A DNA stretch of 64,000 bases from Anaspis maculata (taxonomy: Eukaryota > Arthropoda > Insecta > Coleoptera > Scraptiidae), in the NCBI GenBank assembly GCA_949128115.1, contig OX421968.1, positions 3,720,001 to 3,784,000 on the forward strand, given 5' to 3'. The notes below the pieces were generated by a model. It had not been told where the DNA came from. It was given only the letters and a program-made list of their open reading frames with translations, and searched no databases. The position numbers were made by a program, and so were the translations under genes. Positions within the stretch are counted from its first letter, which is position 1. Every line of letters starts with the position of its first letter. Of the stretch, positions 10,333-21,794 are shown in pieces.

Positions 10333-11284
10333 GTATTTCCTACAGCGGTGGGTTTTATATGCACGTTTTTCATTCGCAAACTGAACTTAATTGGCGCACT
10401 GACAACTCGGTGAGAAACTGACGTTCGGTAACAATACACTTTTTGCATTTCCAATAGGTCAAATAATAAGGGAGATATACAGGAAATATCTGGCCAAACG
10501 CCTATGGGAGTTAGCCCATCATGAAAAATTAAGAGATCCCTCCCATATTTTTGTCGAAAGCTCAATATCAAAGGAGATGCTCTTCAAAATTTGCCAGAAA
10601 AAAAACATGTATCTAAACTGCTCAACAACTGGAATGACGGTATCGAAAATTTTGCCATTTTTCAAAATTATGTAACTTTGGATTGACACAACCGATTTTG
10701 AATTTGTTTTCACAGTCCGATTTCGAAAATTCTTCCTCCAAAAATTAATTCAATCTTTTCTCAAACTTTTATTCCCAGCATGTCTGCACCTAAAAAGGAT
10801 TTTTCGTGGAGCTCATCGCATGTTGAAGTTTGCACTGCAGTTGATTTCAAATTCACGGAATGTTCAAATTCCATTTTGAAAAACTACCGTCGGGAAACCT
10901 AAACCGTGTCGATTTTGAAGATGGAATTACACGTTGGAAATGGTCTTAATCGTCATAGGGGACCTCAAAACGGATATATCCGTCGAAATCTCGAGAAAAT
11001 TTTTTAGCGCGTTCACAATACTTCCCCTCCTCGTTGGGTGGTGGGTCGGGAAAGTAAAAAAATCATATCGTCATTGTTGGACTTCTGATCTGGAAAATTC
11101 AAAATCCGTTTCGAGATTAGACATCAGGCTTCATGCCGAATTTTGTAAAATGATTTACGCAGTTGTTTTTGTCATCATCTGAGGACCCAATGGTTGAATA
11201 TAGTTTGTGTAGAAACCTGGGACCACCTGTTCTGGTTGGACTCGATTTAAACTGCTTGACAATGAACGTGCACCACTTGAAAAT

Positions 11285-11645
11285 CAAGTGCGTTTTCCGT
11301 TTTCAAATTGAGATAGCTTGAAAAATATTGGACCGATTTTGGGAATTCTGGCATGCGATGACAGAGCGTTTCTTAAGCTATCGAATGATGGTTCAAAATG
11401 AGGTTTCAGTGAAACAGTTTGTCACATACAGGGTGCCAAGAAGATCGTGAAAATATACCTAGGCGAAAGTTTCGCAGCGTGCAAATCTTGAAAAAAAAAG
11501 TTTTAGGTTGAAACTTTATTTCAAATCAGCATTCGATAGCTGGGGGCACGCATTGTCCTAACACGTCAGATGTTCTAAAATCCGTCTTATATTTTTCAAG
11601 CTAAAATATTCTCGAGCATATTCTTTTCAAATCTAAAAAGAGCAC
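11285..11645. repeat. Fold-back sequence, family N
   Basis: The left arm, with GAGATAGCTTGAAAAATATTGG and GCTATCGAATGATGGTT, pairs with a diverged right arm (GCATTCGATAGCTGGGG and ATATTTTTCAAGCTAAAATA). Non-coding. The DNA from 10560 to 12100 around it shares phrases such as 'ctgctcaacaa' and 'ttggattgacaca' with family H and looks like old relatives of it. Confidence 0.55.
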
Positions 11646-12103
11646 ATTTCAAAGAGTTCAAATATACAGGTCCGTTTCAAAAAGTATAAGCCATAGCTTA
11701 ATGTCAGATAGAAAATTATGAAGGAATTAGGAATTAGAGACTCGGGAAAAGATATAGGGTGTTTTCGATCTTCAGACTCAAATTTTGCAAGACTATATGT
11801 TGACAACAAGGGGCCTATGACTGAAAAAAATTTCCGGGCTGTTCTTGGGAAAGGCTGATTTGTACACTTTTTTTTGCAAAAAAGTCAACTATCTGATCGC
11901 TTTTTGTCAAAGGAAGGATTCAGAAATAAGTACATCGGGAAAAATGCTGTAAAAATGGCTTTCAAAATCGCACGGCACACTTCGACCGGTTCGACAAAAG
12001 ATCAAAATAAGAAATTTTATTTATAACTTCCCTGGTCGCATTCTTCCTAATATTCGCCAAAATGCATTCATCAAAGTGACTGAAGTCCGGGACCCGATTA
12101 CCA

Positions 12104-14089
12104 TATAAACTGCTCAACAATGAAAGTGTTACAAAGCAAAAATTCACTCAATTTTGAACCGCTGTAACTTTTGATTGGCACAAACGATTCTGATTCTGTT
12201 TCAAGCACTGAAGAGCCCAATCTTTTGGCCATCTTTCTTGTCAATATGGAATCCATAGAGCCCCTCATAAAACTTCTACAGGGTGATGAACAGAGCAGTG
12301 CAAAATTGATGAAAGTTCAATATACCCCCGTTTTCGTTGAAATTTTTTTTCGGGAGTATCAACACCAAATTTATGATGAATGATGTGTTCCCTCGAAACG
12401 GTTTTTGAATTTTCGGGATTGCAGTCGAAATAGCCAAAATGTGATTTTTTATTGTGAATACTGTATATTATTCCTGTAGCAACGCAAAAACATTAGAACT
12501 TTTCATATCAAGATGACGCCACTTGGTAGGCTTGTTCACTGAACAATTCTGAGCAATTTGACTCGCAACACGTTCCTATTCTCGAGTGTAGGGGTGAAGA
12601 AAAGCCCAATTGGCAGCGTATTTTTTGGTACTACTCCTAAAATTCGGGTTTTTAGCATTGAAAAAAGGTTAATTTTTACTCTCTTTAGTCAACATGGGAC
12701 TGCGTCATTAGAACTGGATTAACCACATTTCCGCCATTTTGGAATTTTTGGCCTTTACCTTGAATTTCAAAACATAGGCATGTTTGACATCATTTCTTGA
12801 AATGTTGGTCCCCTAAATGGGATTCTGTTAATAAGATCTGTCTATCTGTTTGTTTATCTGTCTATCTCTTTCTGGAAAAATATTTATAGAATTCTTAACC
12901 CCACCCCCCTTCTTCCTGAAATTCTTTGAGTGTCCAATTTAATATTCTTGACCTCTCAATTCTTTTCAATGCAGTCAACTTCATCCTGCATAGCATCGGA
13001 AGAGATAATTTCCTGTGGAAAAAATGCCACCCAAATTTCACCCTTTCGCTCCCCCCATCTAATCTCAAAAATCTAAAATGGCAATACCTAATACTTTGTG
13101 ATATATCAAATTGAAGGAAATTAAATTCTCTCCATGAACAAAATTTTTTAAAATTTTTTAAAACCCCCATTTTCCTTACAAAACACCCCAAATGTCTAAT
13201 TTATTTGGAGAGGGGTTGAAATTTTCAAAAAAATTGTTTTCGGATAGAGAATTCAATTCCCTTCAATTTGATGTATCACAAAGTAGGTGGTGTTTCGTTA
13301 AATTTTAAAGCTGAGGTGGGGGAGAGCAAGAGGGTCAATTTGAGTAGCACTTTTCCCACCGAAAATTCTTTTCTTCGATGTTTTCTATGATGACACTGAC
13401 TGAATTGAAAACAATTGAGAGGTCCAGAATTAAAAATAAGACAGTCAGAGAATTTTTAGGGCGATGGAAGGTGGGGTTAAAATTTTTGTGAATATTTTTT
13501 TCAGAAAGAAAATTTAATTCTCTTCAATTTGATGTATTGCAAGGTAGGTCATGTCATTTGAAATTTCAAAGTTGGGGTGAGTGGGGACGAGGGGGCTTAA
13601 GATAGAAATTTGCCAGTTTATGTTTTAGATGTCCCCTTTGATATAAAAATCGACCTGTTTTTGCTCAAAGGAATATTCACTAGGAATCGGGAGTTATTGC
13701 AGGTGGATAGTTTTCAAATGATCACCCGGTGCAGTATTCACAATAAAAAATCACATTTTGGCTGTTTCGACTGGAATTCCGAAAATTCAAAAACCGTTTC
13801 GAGGGAACACATCATTTTTCATAAATTTGGTGTTGATACTCCCAAAAAAATTTTTTTGACAAAACGGGGGTATGTTGAACTTTCATCAATTTTGCACTGA
13901 TCTGTTCATCACCCTGTAGAAAATTTATGAAAAGCTCTATGCATTTCATATTGACAAGGAAGATGGCCAAAAGACTGGGCTATTTAGTACTTGACACAAT
14001 CAGAATCATATGTGCCAATCAAAAGTTATAGCGGTTCAAAATAGAGTGAATTTTTGCTTTGTAACACTTTCATTGTTGAGCAGTTTATA
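12104..14089. mobile_element. Fold-back element, family H, with an insertion
   Basis: Long inverted arms, about 12104-12472 and 13732-14089. They start TATAAACTGCTCAACAATG and end CATTGTTGAGCAGTTTATA, and stay similar for about 360 bp. The left arm stops at GAATACTG (12472) and the right arm resumes with CAGTATTC (13732), so everything between is inserted or is the loop; the right part of it is a family G element. A diverged half arm recurs at about 61001-61240. No protein is encoded. Confidence 0.8.
12885..13731. mobile_element. Fold-back element, family G (partial copy)
   Basis: The right end matches the family G copy at 56995-58076: GGTAGGT, a GGGG(A/C)GAGGGGGCTTAAGATA stretch, AAAATCGACCTGTTTTTGCTC and a terminal GATCACCCGG. 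The body consists of back-to-back C-rich and G-rich arms (ACCCCACCCCCC at 12898, GTGGGGTTAAAA near 13471). The left terminus of the family is missing and 12473-12884 does not resemble it, so this copy is truncated or was joined to other DNA. Confidence 0.7.
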
Positions 14090-14221
14090 CACCTTCATCT
14101 GCGATGAGAGGTAAAAATGTAAAAGTGATGTCGGCAAATCACCCTGGAATTACTGGTGTCGCTAACTTTACGTGTGAATTTGACATTTGATCAATTATAT
14201 TTCATCATTATTCAAGAATGT

Positions 14222-14443
14222 GACCGGCCGGTAGCTCAGAAGCTTAACGCAACACAACACCAACCTAGAGGTCCTAGGATCAAATCCGGCCGGCGGCAAC
14301 ACATTTTCTGAGCAAAAATTTACTGTGACATCGAAATGTATACCTTTGTACTGATTGATAAACCGAACTAATAAAATGTTACAAACTCCTATAACCAGAA
14401 GAAGGTTGAGAAGGAGGAAAACAATTATTATTATTATTATATT
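14222..14443 (+). mobile_element. tRNA-derived SINE with perfect target-site duplication
   Basis: The 5' head resembles a tRNA: an A-box-like GGTAGCTCAGAAG at 14230 and a B-box-like GGTCCTAGGATCAAATCC at 14270, in a head that begins and ends with GGCCGG. A 150-bp body follows, ending in a (TTA)n tail near 14424. It is flanked by identical 15-bp direct repeats ATTATTCAAGAATGT (14207-14221 and 14444-14458), the mark of LINE-assisted insertion. About 220 bp, with an internal Pol III promoter expected. The perfect duplication points to a recent insertion. Confidence 0.88.
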
Positions 14444-14639
14444 ATTATTCAAGAATGTAAGTGCGAAACTGCAAAAAATGCTTGTGTTATGTTTCGAATA
14501 GACTTATTAAGACTATAGACGTTCCCTTGACAATCGTCATAATTATGATTATGAATGTATAGGAAAGATTGGCTGAAGATTAAATGAAAATGTACGTCAA
14601 GTTGACAGCGCTGTGCGCCCTACTTTTCATACCTCTAGA

Positions 14640-15240
14640 TAAAAGTTAAAGCAGCAGTGAATTATTTTGAGTTTTTTCGCCGCAGCAAGTTCATGCACTT
14701 CCAGGCGGGCCCGGCATTTCGGAATTCGCTTTCGTTTGTTTCAGTAACAAGGACTTTCTGAATGATGGATCGCCCGACGAAGTTACTTTCGGTTTTCGCT
14801 CATCTTGTCGTTTCGCTTTTTTTCGAGCTTCCGCAGGGCGACCCGTTGCATAATTTGTGGCGTCTCGATCAAGAGAGCAATCAATGTTACAGTTCGTGCC
14901 GCGAGATGTCGAGACAATTTCGTATGGAGCCGACGAAAAGAAAGTAGCTCTATTGCCACTTACCTTGGGAACAGTTAGAGCAGGGAGAGATAGGGGACTA
15001 ACCCACTTATTTGCGACGTCATAATGAGCCTGACGTCAGGCTTTGCGTTTGCGCGCGCCGCCACTGAAAGCGCGCTCTAAAGTAAAGTTGACTTTTCAGT
15101 CACTTTACTCGCAGGAAACGCTAGCGAAGCGTCGCGACGGTCCACCGTTAAATTTCGTCGTCGCGTGTGGTTCTATTTCGTAGTGTGCGTGCATGACATG
15201 GACTACAGTGCAAGTGGCAGTGCATTACGGGATTAACACC
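14640..15240 (+). promoter_or_regulatory. CpG-rich putative promoter or 5' exon region
   Basis: Base composition shifts sharply: many CpG (GCGCGCGCCGCC at 15051, CGAAGCGTCGCGACGG at 15125) in otherwise AT-rich DNA. It contains the CRE palindrome at 15028-15041 and an initiator-like TCAGTC at 15096. A 61-codon frame at 14762-14947 has no recognised domain. It lies 6.4 kb upstream of the first identified exon and could be a distal promoter of that gene, or of an unrecognised non-coding transcript. Confidence 0.4.
15028..15041. promoter_or_regulatory. CRE-like palindrome
   Basis: GCCTGACGTCAGGC is a perfect 14-bp palindrome around the TGACGTCA cAMP-response element core bound by CREB/ATF bZIP proteins. 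A second, partial site (GACGTCAT) lies 12 bp upstream at 15015. Their closeness inside a CpG-rich block supports a regulatory role, which is untested. Confidence 0.5.
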
Positions 15241-17347
15241 TCAATCACCACAGGCGGATTTACCATCGTAACTGCAGTAAGGACAAGATTGATTTTTCAA
15301 AAGAGCTCTTTTGGCTGACAAAAATTTGCAAGCACAGAAAGTATACAAAGTTCCAATGGCACTTTCTTGTAACATGACAACAAACAAAATTCCGTTATCA
15401 AGCGCGAAACATACAGCAGTTCTCACTGTTTTATTATTCCAAAAGTATCACATCGAAGAAATGTTATATTCAGATGCGCCAATTGAATTTCAATTCAACT
15501 TTCGAAACACCGCCACTTTTAGCACCCGCGCGGATGAAAATGTTTACGCGATTCAAACCCAAGATTAATATGGAGGCACCACATCACGCACATAATTATG
15601 AGTATTATGACAATACAAATTTGTTATTTAAAAAAACCGTGTTGAAAGAACTTTGAAACTTCCGCTGAAACGTTGCGCGAACTATTGATACATCACATTA
15701 ACAAAGGCATTTATGCAGTTTTCTGGAGAAATACATGTCATTTTAATCAATATCTATCCCAAAAAAATGCAATGTCAGCAGGGTTCGTGTCTTTATCGAC
15801 TATTGAAGTCTCCTTTTGAGCCTATACTCGTACTGTACCTACGATCAACTAAACTTTCATTTGGAAGTCGGCTTTATTGGAGAAGAAATATTAATAAATC
15901 GGTATTGGTGGAAGTAGCAGATTGCCTAAATGACTGAATATTTTGATATCACATCAAAGCCAACTCCAAATTGCAAATTCTGTTGTTGGTCGCGCATAAT
16001 ACAATACGAGCACCTCACATATCCATCAGCTATACCCTGTAACATGGACAATTGAACAAAATTACAGATCAATTTCTGGAATTGGATGAATTAGAAATCA
16101 AAACCTGGCATAATAAATTAACAGTTCGCGGTGTGGATTTATGTCACTTGAAGATCACTATACCTATACGTACATATTGAGGTTACAAAATATTGCCAAT
16201 CTACATAGTTTGAATTTTTTTCAAGTTAAGCTAAATTCTGAGATTTTCCTTTTGCTTGACATTCAAACTAAACTCTTTTATCAGTCAAGAAATATTTTAT
16301 TTCATTTAATTCGGGAATTTCCTCCGTGAAATGAATAATCCACGACATCAATCTTTAGAGACCAATAATCGATTTTTTACGAATCGCACGCGTCAGTTGT
16401 TGCTTCACTTTCGATTTTTGAAAATTCAGCAGTTTTCTCTCGGCACCTGCGTGTTCTACTTACAATCACATGAATAATGCTGGATGCTTATAAGCAAAGC
16501 TCTATGCTAGATAAATAATTATAGACAGTTGTTATTAGCGAACACACTTTCATTGAAATTACAAGAATAAACAAATTAAGTGGTTTTTGTTTGTTTGGAG
16601 CGTATAAGTGAAATTGATATTAGAAAACCAAATGGAGCTGAAAAGGCACGATATTGAGTTTTTTACCTTGCACCGGAATTGTTGTATAGGTATCTATAGT
16701 TGTTTTTTCAACGTTTCATTTCCGTGACTGTTTTTTGACTTACTGCAGCGACCGTTAATGACAACGCGCATTTGTCTTGTTAATAATTTTGTATTGGTCT
16801 GGCGGAAGTTTCAAAACCTTTTGTGCAAATCAGGGCCGGAGCTTTGCAAGAAGGCCGAGCATCACCAGCATCTTTGTTTGTGTTTGTAACATCCTAAAGT
16901 GTCAAAATCGGTGTCTTGTGACGTATAGTGCTGTCACGTTACGGGGCATCTCACACAATCGATGTGAGAATGAATCTGTACCCATGCTGGTTACTAAATA
17001 AGAAGCGCAATTCGCCGTTAAATTAACAACGTTATAAAGCAGACTTCCTCTGGCTGCAACTTGGCTGTGCCACTGTGCATCTAACAAGGCTAGCCTAAGT
17101 TTCACTCGTTTCACCAACTCTCTCGTCAAGAAACATACACATTGTGTGATGTCTATCGTACTTTCAACTTAAATACTTCTATACGCAGCATGTGACATGG
17201 TAGGTCTGTCTCTGACAGTAGCTAAAATCGATAAGAGGTCTTTTATTTCCCGCCGAACATGGTGGAGCTTTTGAAAAATCCAAATATTTTGACTTCCGCA
17301 CGCAGAAGTTATATTAGGAACTAGATAATGACAAAAAAATGCTTTAT
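15241..17347. other. No recognisable gene, 2.1 kb
   Basis: Short frames only, none with domains or splice structure I can support. No repeat or RNA gene seen. Confidence 0.45.
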
Positions 17348-17478
17348 ATATCGTGTGATCAAATGAATTCTTAATTCAGACAGGCTGTGGCCTGGTTGAA
17401 TTCCAGGGTTGCGAATCTGTGTTTGACTAGGGCACAGCCTGGACGCCTAAATTAAGGATTCATTGGATCACACGATAT
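17348..17478. repeat. 131-bp hairpin element
   Basis: The left arm ATATCGTGTGATCAAATGAA pairs with the right end TTCATTGGATCACACGATAT. Inner arms around ACAGGCTGTGGCC and GGCACAGCCTGG continue the pairing. Non-coding, MITE-like; no clear target duplication. Confidence 0.7.
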
Positions 17479-18966
17479 TTAAAACGAGAAAAAACTTGCC
17501 GAACTTCACTTATTATTGACCTGACCTTTCGACATGATAAATTGCCACTGCAAAACTTGTATACCTAGGTATACATAATAAACCATATACATTATACATA
17601 TACTATGTTTTGGTTTCGGATTCAAACGAGAATAAGACAAAGCGTTTCTTATGTAAAGTCGCACAATTAAGGTCGCTCGGAATGACATTGATACCCATTT
17701 TTGCCATTTTCCACTTCAGTTCATACGACCAGGAAGTCGGTGATGGCTTTATACCTGCTGACGATGCGAAGATGATGTTTTGACGTTTTGTTCCAATAAC
17801 ATCAAAACCTATACCTCATGGGTAGGTACTTCCAATAATTACGTAAGGTGCCATCATCAAACTTTAACATTTTCATTCCGATGTGATGTGTGAACATTTT
17901 TACGCAACATTTGCCATTAGTCATATGTCGAAGTGACATTGAGAATGCATAAGTACTTACTTGCATAACAGTAAGTATCGTAGGAAGTGACCTACACAAT
18001 AAACTGCCAAAAATTGTGAACCGGTAAAAATTGGATTAACAATTAACTATGCAAATGCCATTGACTTTACAATATAAATAGAATCGTTTTCAATGTAAAC
18101 AACATCGATGTTCTTGGAAGTTCGGTTGAAAAATTTTGTTTATCTATTTAGCGAGCATTAAACTTTTCGCGTTTCTCGTTTTGCACCAGGACTCCTGGGA
18201 TTGGGCGCTTTTGATTATGATGTTCGGAGATACGGCCTGGGCTGTAAAAATGCTCGCGGGTGGTTTTATGATAGCCGCGAATCGATTTTATGGCATTTTT
18301 TCGCCAGTCCATTTTCGCACCTTTTTCGGCTCTCAAAGTTTCGGGTGCGACAAACAAATCAGCCCAATTAACGCCTAATCGTTTTTTTAATCTACCAACT
18401 CTTTTATACGCATGCGCTTATGGAGATAAAATTGTCTATAGGAATGTTTCTACAAGGAGTCAAAATCATAGATGTTCAGGTGGATTAATTTTTTGAATAA
18501 TACTACCTAGGCATGCACATCTCCAAACCCAACAAAAACCAAATAACATCTCAAATTTAATTCATATAATAAGTAAGAATCAAATTGAAATCTTACAATT
18601 TTCTTTCATAAGTCACTCTAGAAGAACGGTGCATGAACCACAGTTCAAGCAATCTTATGAACTTCGCCTGAACACATCCACTGGTGGTAAAAAAAGTTTA
18701 CAACGAGCGAAACCCAGAAAGTTTTTGCAGTCGAATTTCGAACCATTCAGGTCCGTTTTTCGTCCAGGTGTGCCGCTAAGCCACCTATATGACTATATGC
18801 AGAAGGTTCAGAGGATATTTCAAAAGTCTGTAAATTATCCAGGAGTAGGAGTCTTTATGTAGACAATGCACATCCACACTTAGCCGAGTACTTATCAAAT
18901 GTTCTATATGGAGCAACACCAAATCTCGAAATTTTCCTGGCCTGTTCAGTCGGCGAACTTCAATTC
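17479..18966. other. No recognisable gene, 1.5 kb
   Basis: Only short unconvincing frames; no structure noted. Confidence 0.4.
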
Positions 18967-19025
18967 TATCAATCAATCAATATCAATCAATTATTTATTG
19001 CACCACAAAAATACAAATTGTATCA
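18967..19025 (-). mobile_element. LINE 3' end fragment
   Basis: On the minus strand the sequence reads TGGTGCAATAAATAATTGAT followed by TTGA/TGAT repeats, an AATAAA signal and simple-repeat tail as at the 3' end of insect non-LTR elements. The body is missing or too diverged to recognise. Confidence 0.5.
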
Positions 19026-20565
19026 TCGATGTGTATTGAACAAGCGATGTGCCTCGAGCAAAGGGTTCTACGATTATCTCCGTTACTATCAGAGCTTCCA
19101 ATAACTTTTTCAACTGTTTTAAATAATCCATGAGTATCCATGAGGAATGTCGTGGAGCATATGGTCACATATTTTACTCAACATTTTATAAAACTATAGG
19201 TCCTTGAAAAATATCCTCGAGAAAAGCTTTGTCCATTTTACATAGATAATTAAAGTGAACTCTCTTTTACCCAGTAGTCCACTATGACAGCTCGTATGGC
19301 AGCGCCGGACGGTTGTTCATAGTTTTATCTAGAAAATTTTGCTCTTATTATTTGCGGTTTCAATTTTTAGGTGAACCTAAAAAGAGCAACGAATCGCCTT
19401 GAACTACCGTTTCTCGCGAAAAACGACGAAGCTTGGAACTTCTCTATTAGGAATTTGAAAAATACATTATTTCTGCCAGGTATTTCCATACAAATATACA
19501 GAGCAGTGTGGGTTTTTGGCGTGTCTGGATTTACTGTTCCATTATTACATAACCAGAAAACGGAATAGGTACGACGCCTTCCATTAAATTTTATAAAATA
19601 AGTACATACGTATACAGTTCATACATTATTTAGCAGAGACTATAATACCTACCTGGTGCAAAACAAACACACGCCCACGCCCATTTCTAACCACTGTAAG
19701 ATAACACTACGTCTGCCTGGTGGTTTATCTTGGTGGTTGATAAAAACGTCAAAAAAAGCAAGCATGTGTTTTGATTTATGGTTACAGTGAGCTGAAGAGT
19801 CGGCTGAAAAGCCCAAATTTGTTTGCTTAAAGCTCAAGTGACATCATCACAAGACCTCTTCGGTTCGGGACTAATCTGCTTACATTTGTCAACAATAAAC
19901 CCAGTATAATAGTTCAGTCACACTCTGGATTGAAATCCCTTGGTGTAAATGACCTTCCACCTTCCATAAGCCCAACGCAGACTTGTGTAAAACGCCCATC
20001 ACCCATCATCATGATCAAACTTTATCTTGTGAATCATGAAATTGGCGAAAAAACCGTTTTGTGTGTAGGAAACGACAATCGAACACATCCCCTGTGTGGG
20101 TCAAAGTAAATAATGGTTTCGTCATATGCCAAACCAATCTTGTATATGCTGCATTATTAATAACCAAAAGTGCTGTTGGCGTAATTGTTTGAAATTATTT
20201 CGTCCTTCTGCACATTGTTATTATTCCGTTTTAAGAGTCACACCCGTACTCTTGACAGACAAGGAATTAAGGCAAGTTCTCGACTTGATGGATACATGAA
20301 TTAAATGCCTTACCGAGAATTTATAAGCGACTATCAAGGTAACAAGCAAATATTTATGGGAAATAGAGCTTAAAATGTCGTCGTGCCGACTATATGACAC
20401 AGCCGTACCTAAAATTGATTTCTAATCATATGAGTTATGGCCCAGTTTTCACAAAGCTATCGACAATTTGTTCTTCTCAGTTCGTTTGTAGGTATGCACG
20501 CATATTGCATATGTATATACATACAATAATAATTGAAAATAAGATATCACGAGTAATACTCGCGC
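19026..20565. other. No recognisable gene, 1.5 kb upstream of the putative first exon
   Basis: AT-rich, no convincing frames, repeats or RNA genes. Confidence 0.4.
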
Positions 20566-20773
20566 GATAGTCGCACACGGTCGTCTTCCTGTTTTCCTCG
20601 GCACGGCAGCTTTCAACTCTTCCAATTCAAATCGTTCCGATTTTCTGCCTTGTGAATTTCAATACAAACACCAACGTTTCCTGTAACCTCGTTCTAGTAG
20701 CACCTGGTAGCAAAAAAACTGACAGGACATCAACAAGGAGCAAAGCAAAAAAATAATCGCGAAAACCGTTCAG
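20566..20773 (+). other. Putative non-coding first exon of the exp/reb gene
   Basis: A locally GC-richer stretch (CGCGCGATAGTCGCACACGG at about 20561) that ends in CCGTTCAG followed by GTGATAAG at 20774, a plausible splice donor. The frame that would join to the next exon contains a stop and no Met, which fits a 5' untranslated exon with translation starting at the ATG at 21678. The start is only approximate, and this is inferred from composition and one donor site. Confidence 0.35.
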
Positions 20774-21631
20774 GTGATAAGCTATGTTCAGTTTAAATTA
20801 AAACACAAATTGTGTTTATTTATTTGACATACCCCGAACACCCCATTATTATAATTTTCATAAATAACTTATGAAGCAAAGCCGGCACTAGACATGGGCG
20901 GGCCTGTAGCCAAGAGCGGTCCTAAAGATCAACGGCTTCTAATAAAGGCTCATTATCTATTTTTATAATATGTATTAATCATGTTTTGTTTTTAAACTTT
21001 CATTAATAAAGCCCCACGGCGTGGCGACCCGAATTTCTCAGAATATGTGACTTGGATGCCGAATTGCTGGATCGGACTTCATCTTCTTGGAACGTTGAAT
21101 TTTCGATTCCTATATAAGTACATGTAGGTGCCTATAATACCGCCTATACTCATAGTGTAATGGTCGCACGCTGATCGTGTGCGGAAGTTGACGATTTAAC
21201 TCGCAATCAATTTGGTGGGAACATTTCAGAAAATTGATAATAAACAAACAACGCACGCGACTTTCACCTACTGCCTATATAATCTGTGTCTTTACGTTTA
21301 TCAACAGCCCTAATAGCATAAATACAATAGTACCTAAAGAGTGATTTTCAAATAATACATGGTATATACTGTACACCTCTATACAATGCAATTTGTATAT
21401 CAATTATTAAACTATAGAAATTGCATGTTCAACCAAAACAATCTTCCGCGTAAAATTCGTTAATGTGCTTTCATCATCACCACCATGTAATTTGTGGCAC
21501 GACGAGCAAATTATTTTTTCACCTAACAAATTCTAGCAACATCAAACATTTTTAAATGTCCAATCAGTAGCTATAAATAAATAATTGCGTTACATCATAT
21601 GCTGAGATAACTAACTCATCACGTTTTTCAG

Positions 21632-21794
21632 GATTGCTCCTCTTGAGTTACCTTTGCCTCCGGACACTCCTTCCGAAATGGTCTCCAGGCGCAGGATTTT
21701 GTCGAGGTCACGGGACGACCTCCACATGGACTCTGCGTTTCAACCCCCTGAAGACGAAGAGGATGTCTGGTACCAAAAGGAAAAACTCTACAAG
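21632..21794 (+). CDS. exp: exp/reb exon 1 of the coding region
   Basis: Acceptor TTTTTCAG before 21632, donor AAG|GTGAGA after 21794. The first open codons read IAPLELPLPPDTPSE, then ATG at 21678 begins MVSRRRILSRSRDDLHMD, followed by an acidic PPEDEEDVWYQKEKLYK. I prefer the ATG at 21678 (context GAAATGG) because the likely upstream exon brings a stop in frame; if another exon lies upstream, the 15 residues before the Met are also protein. Ends in phase 0. A 23.4-kb intron follows. Confidence 0.88.

Noticed and set aside
14222..14300. Possible tRNA gene
   Set aside because: A and B boxes are present but the stems do not make a full cloverleaf, and the tail and target duplication identify a SINE.
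14762..14947. 61-codon plus-strand frame in the CpG-rich block
   Set aside because: No domain, no fitting splice donor and no match to the phase of the next exon; kept only as part of the possible promoter region.
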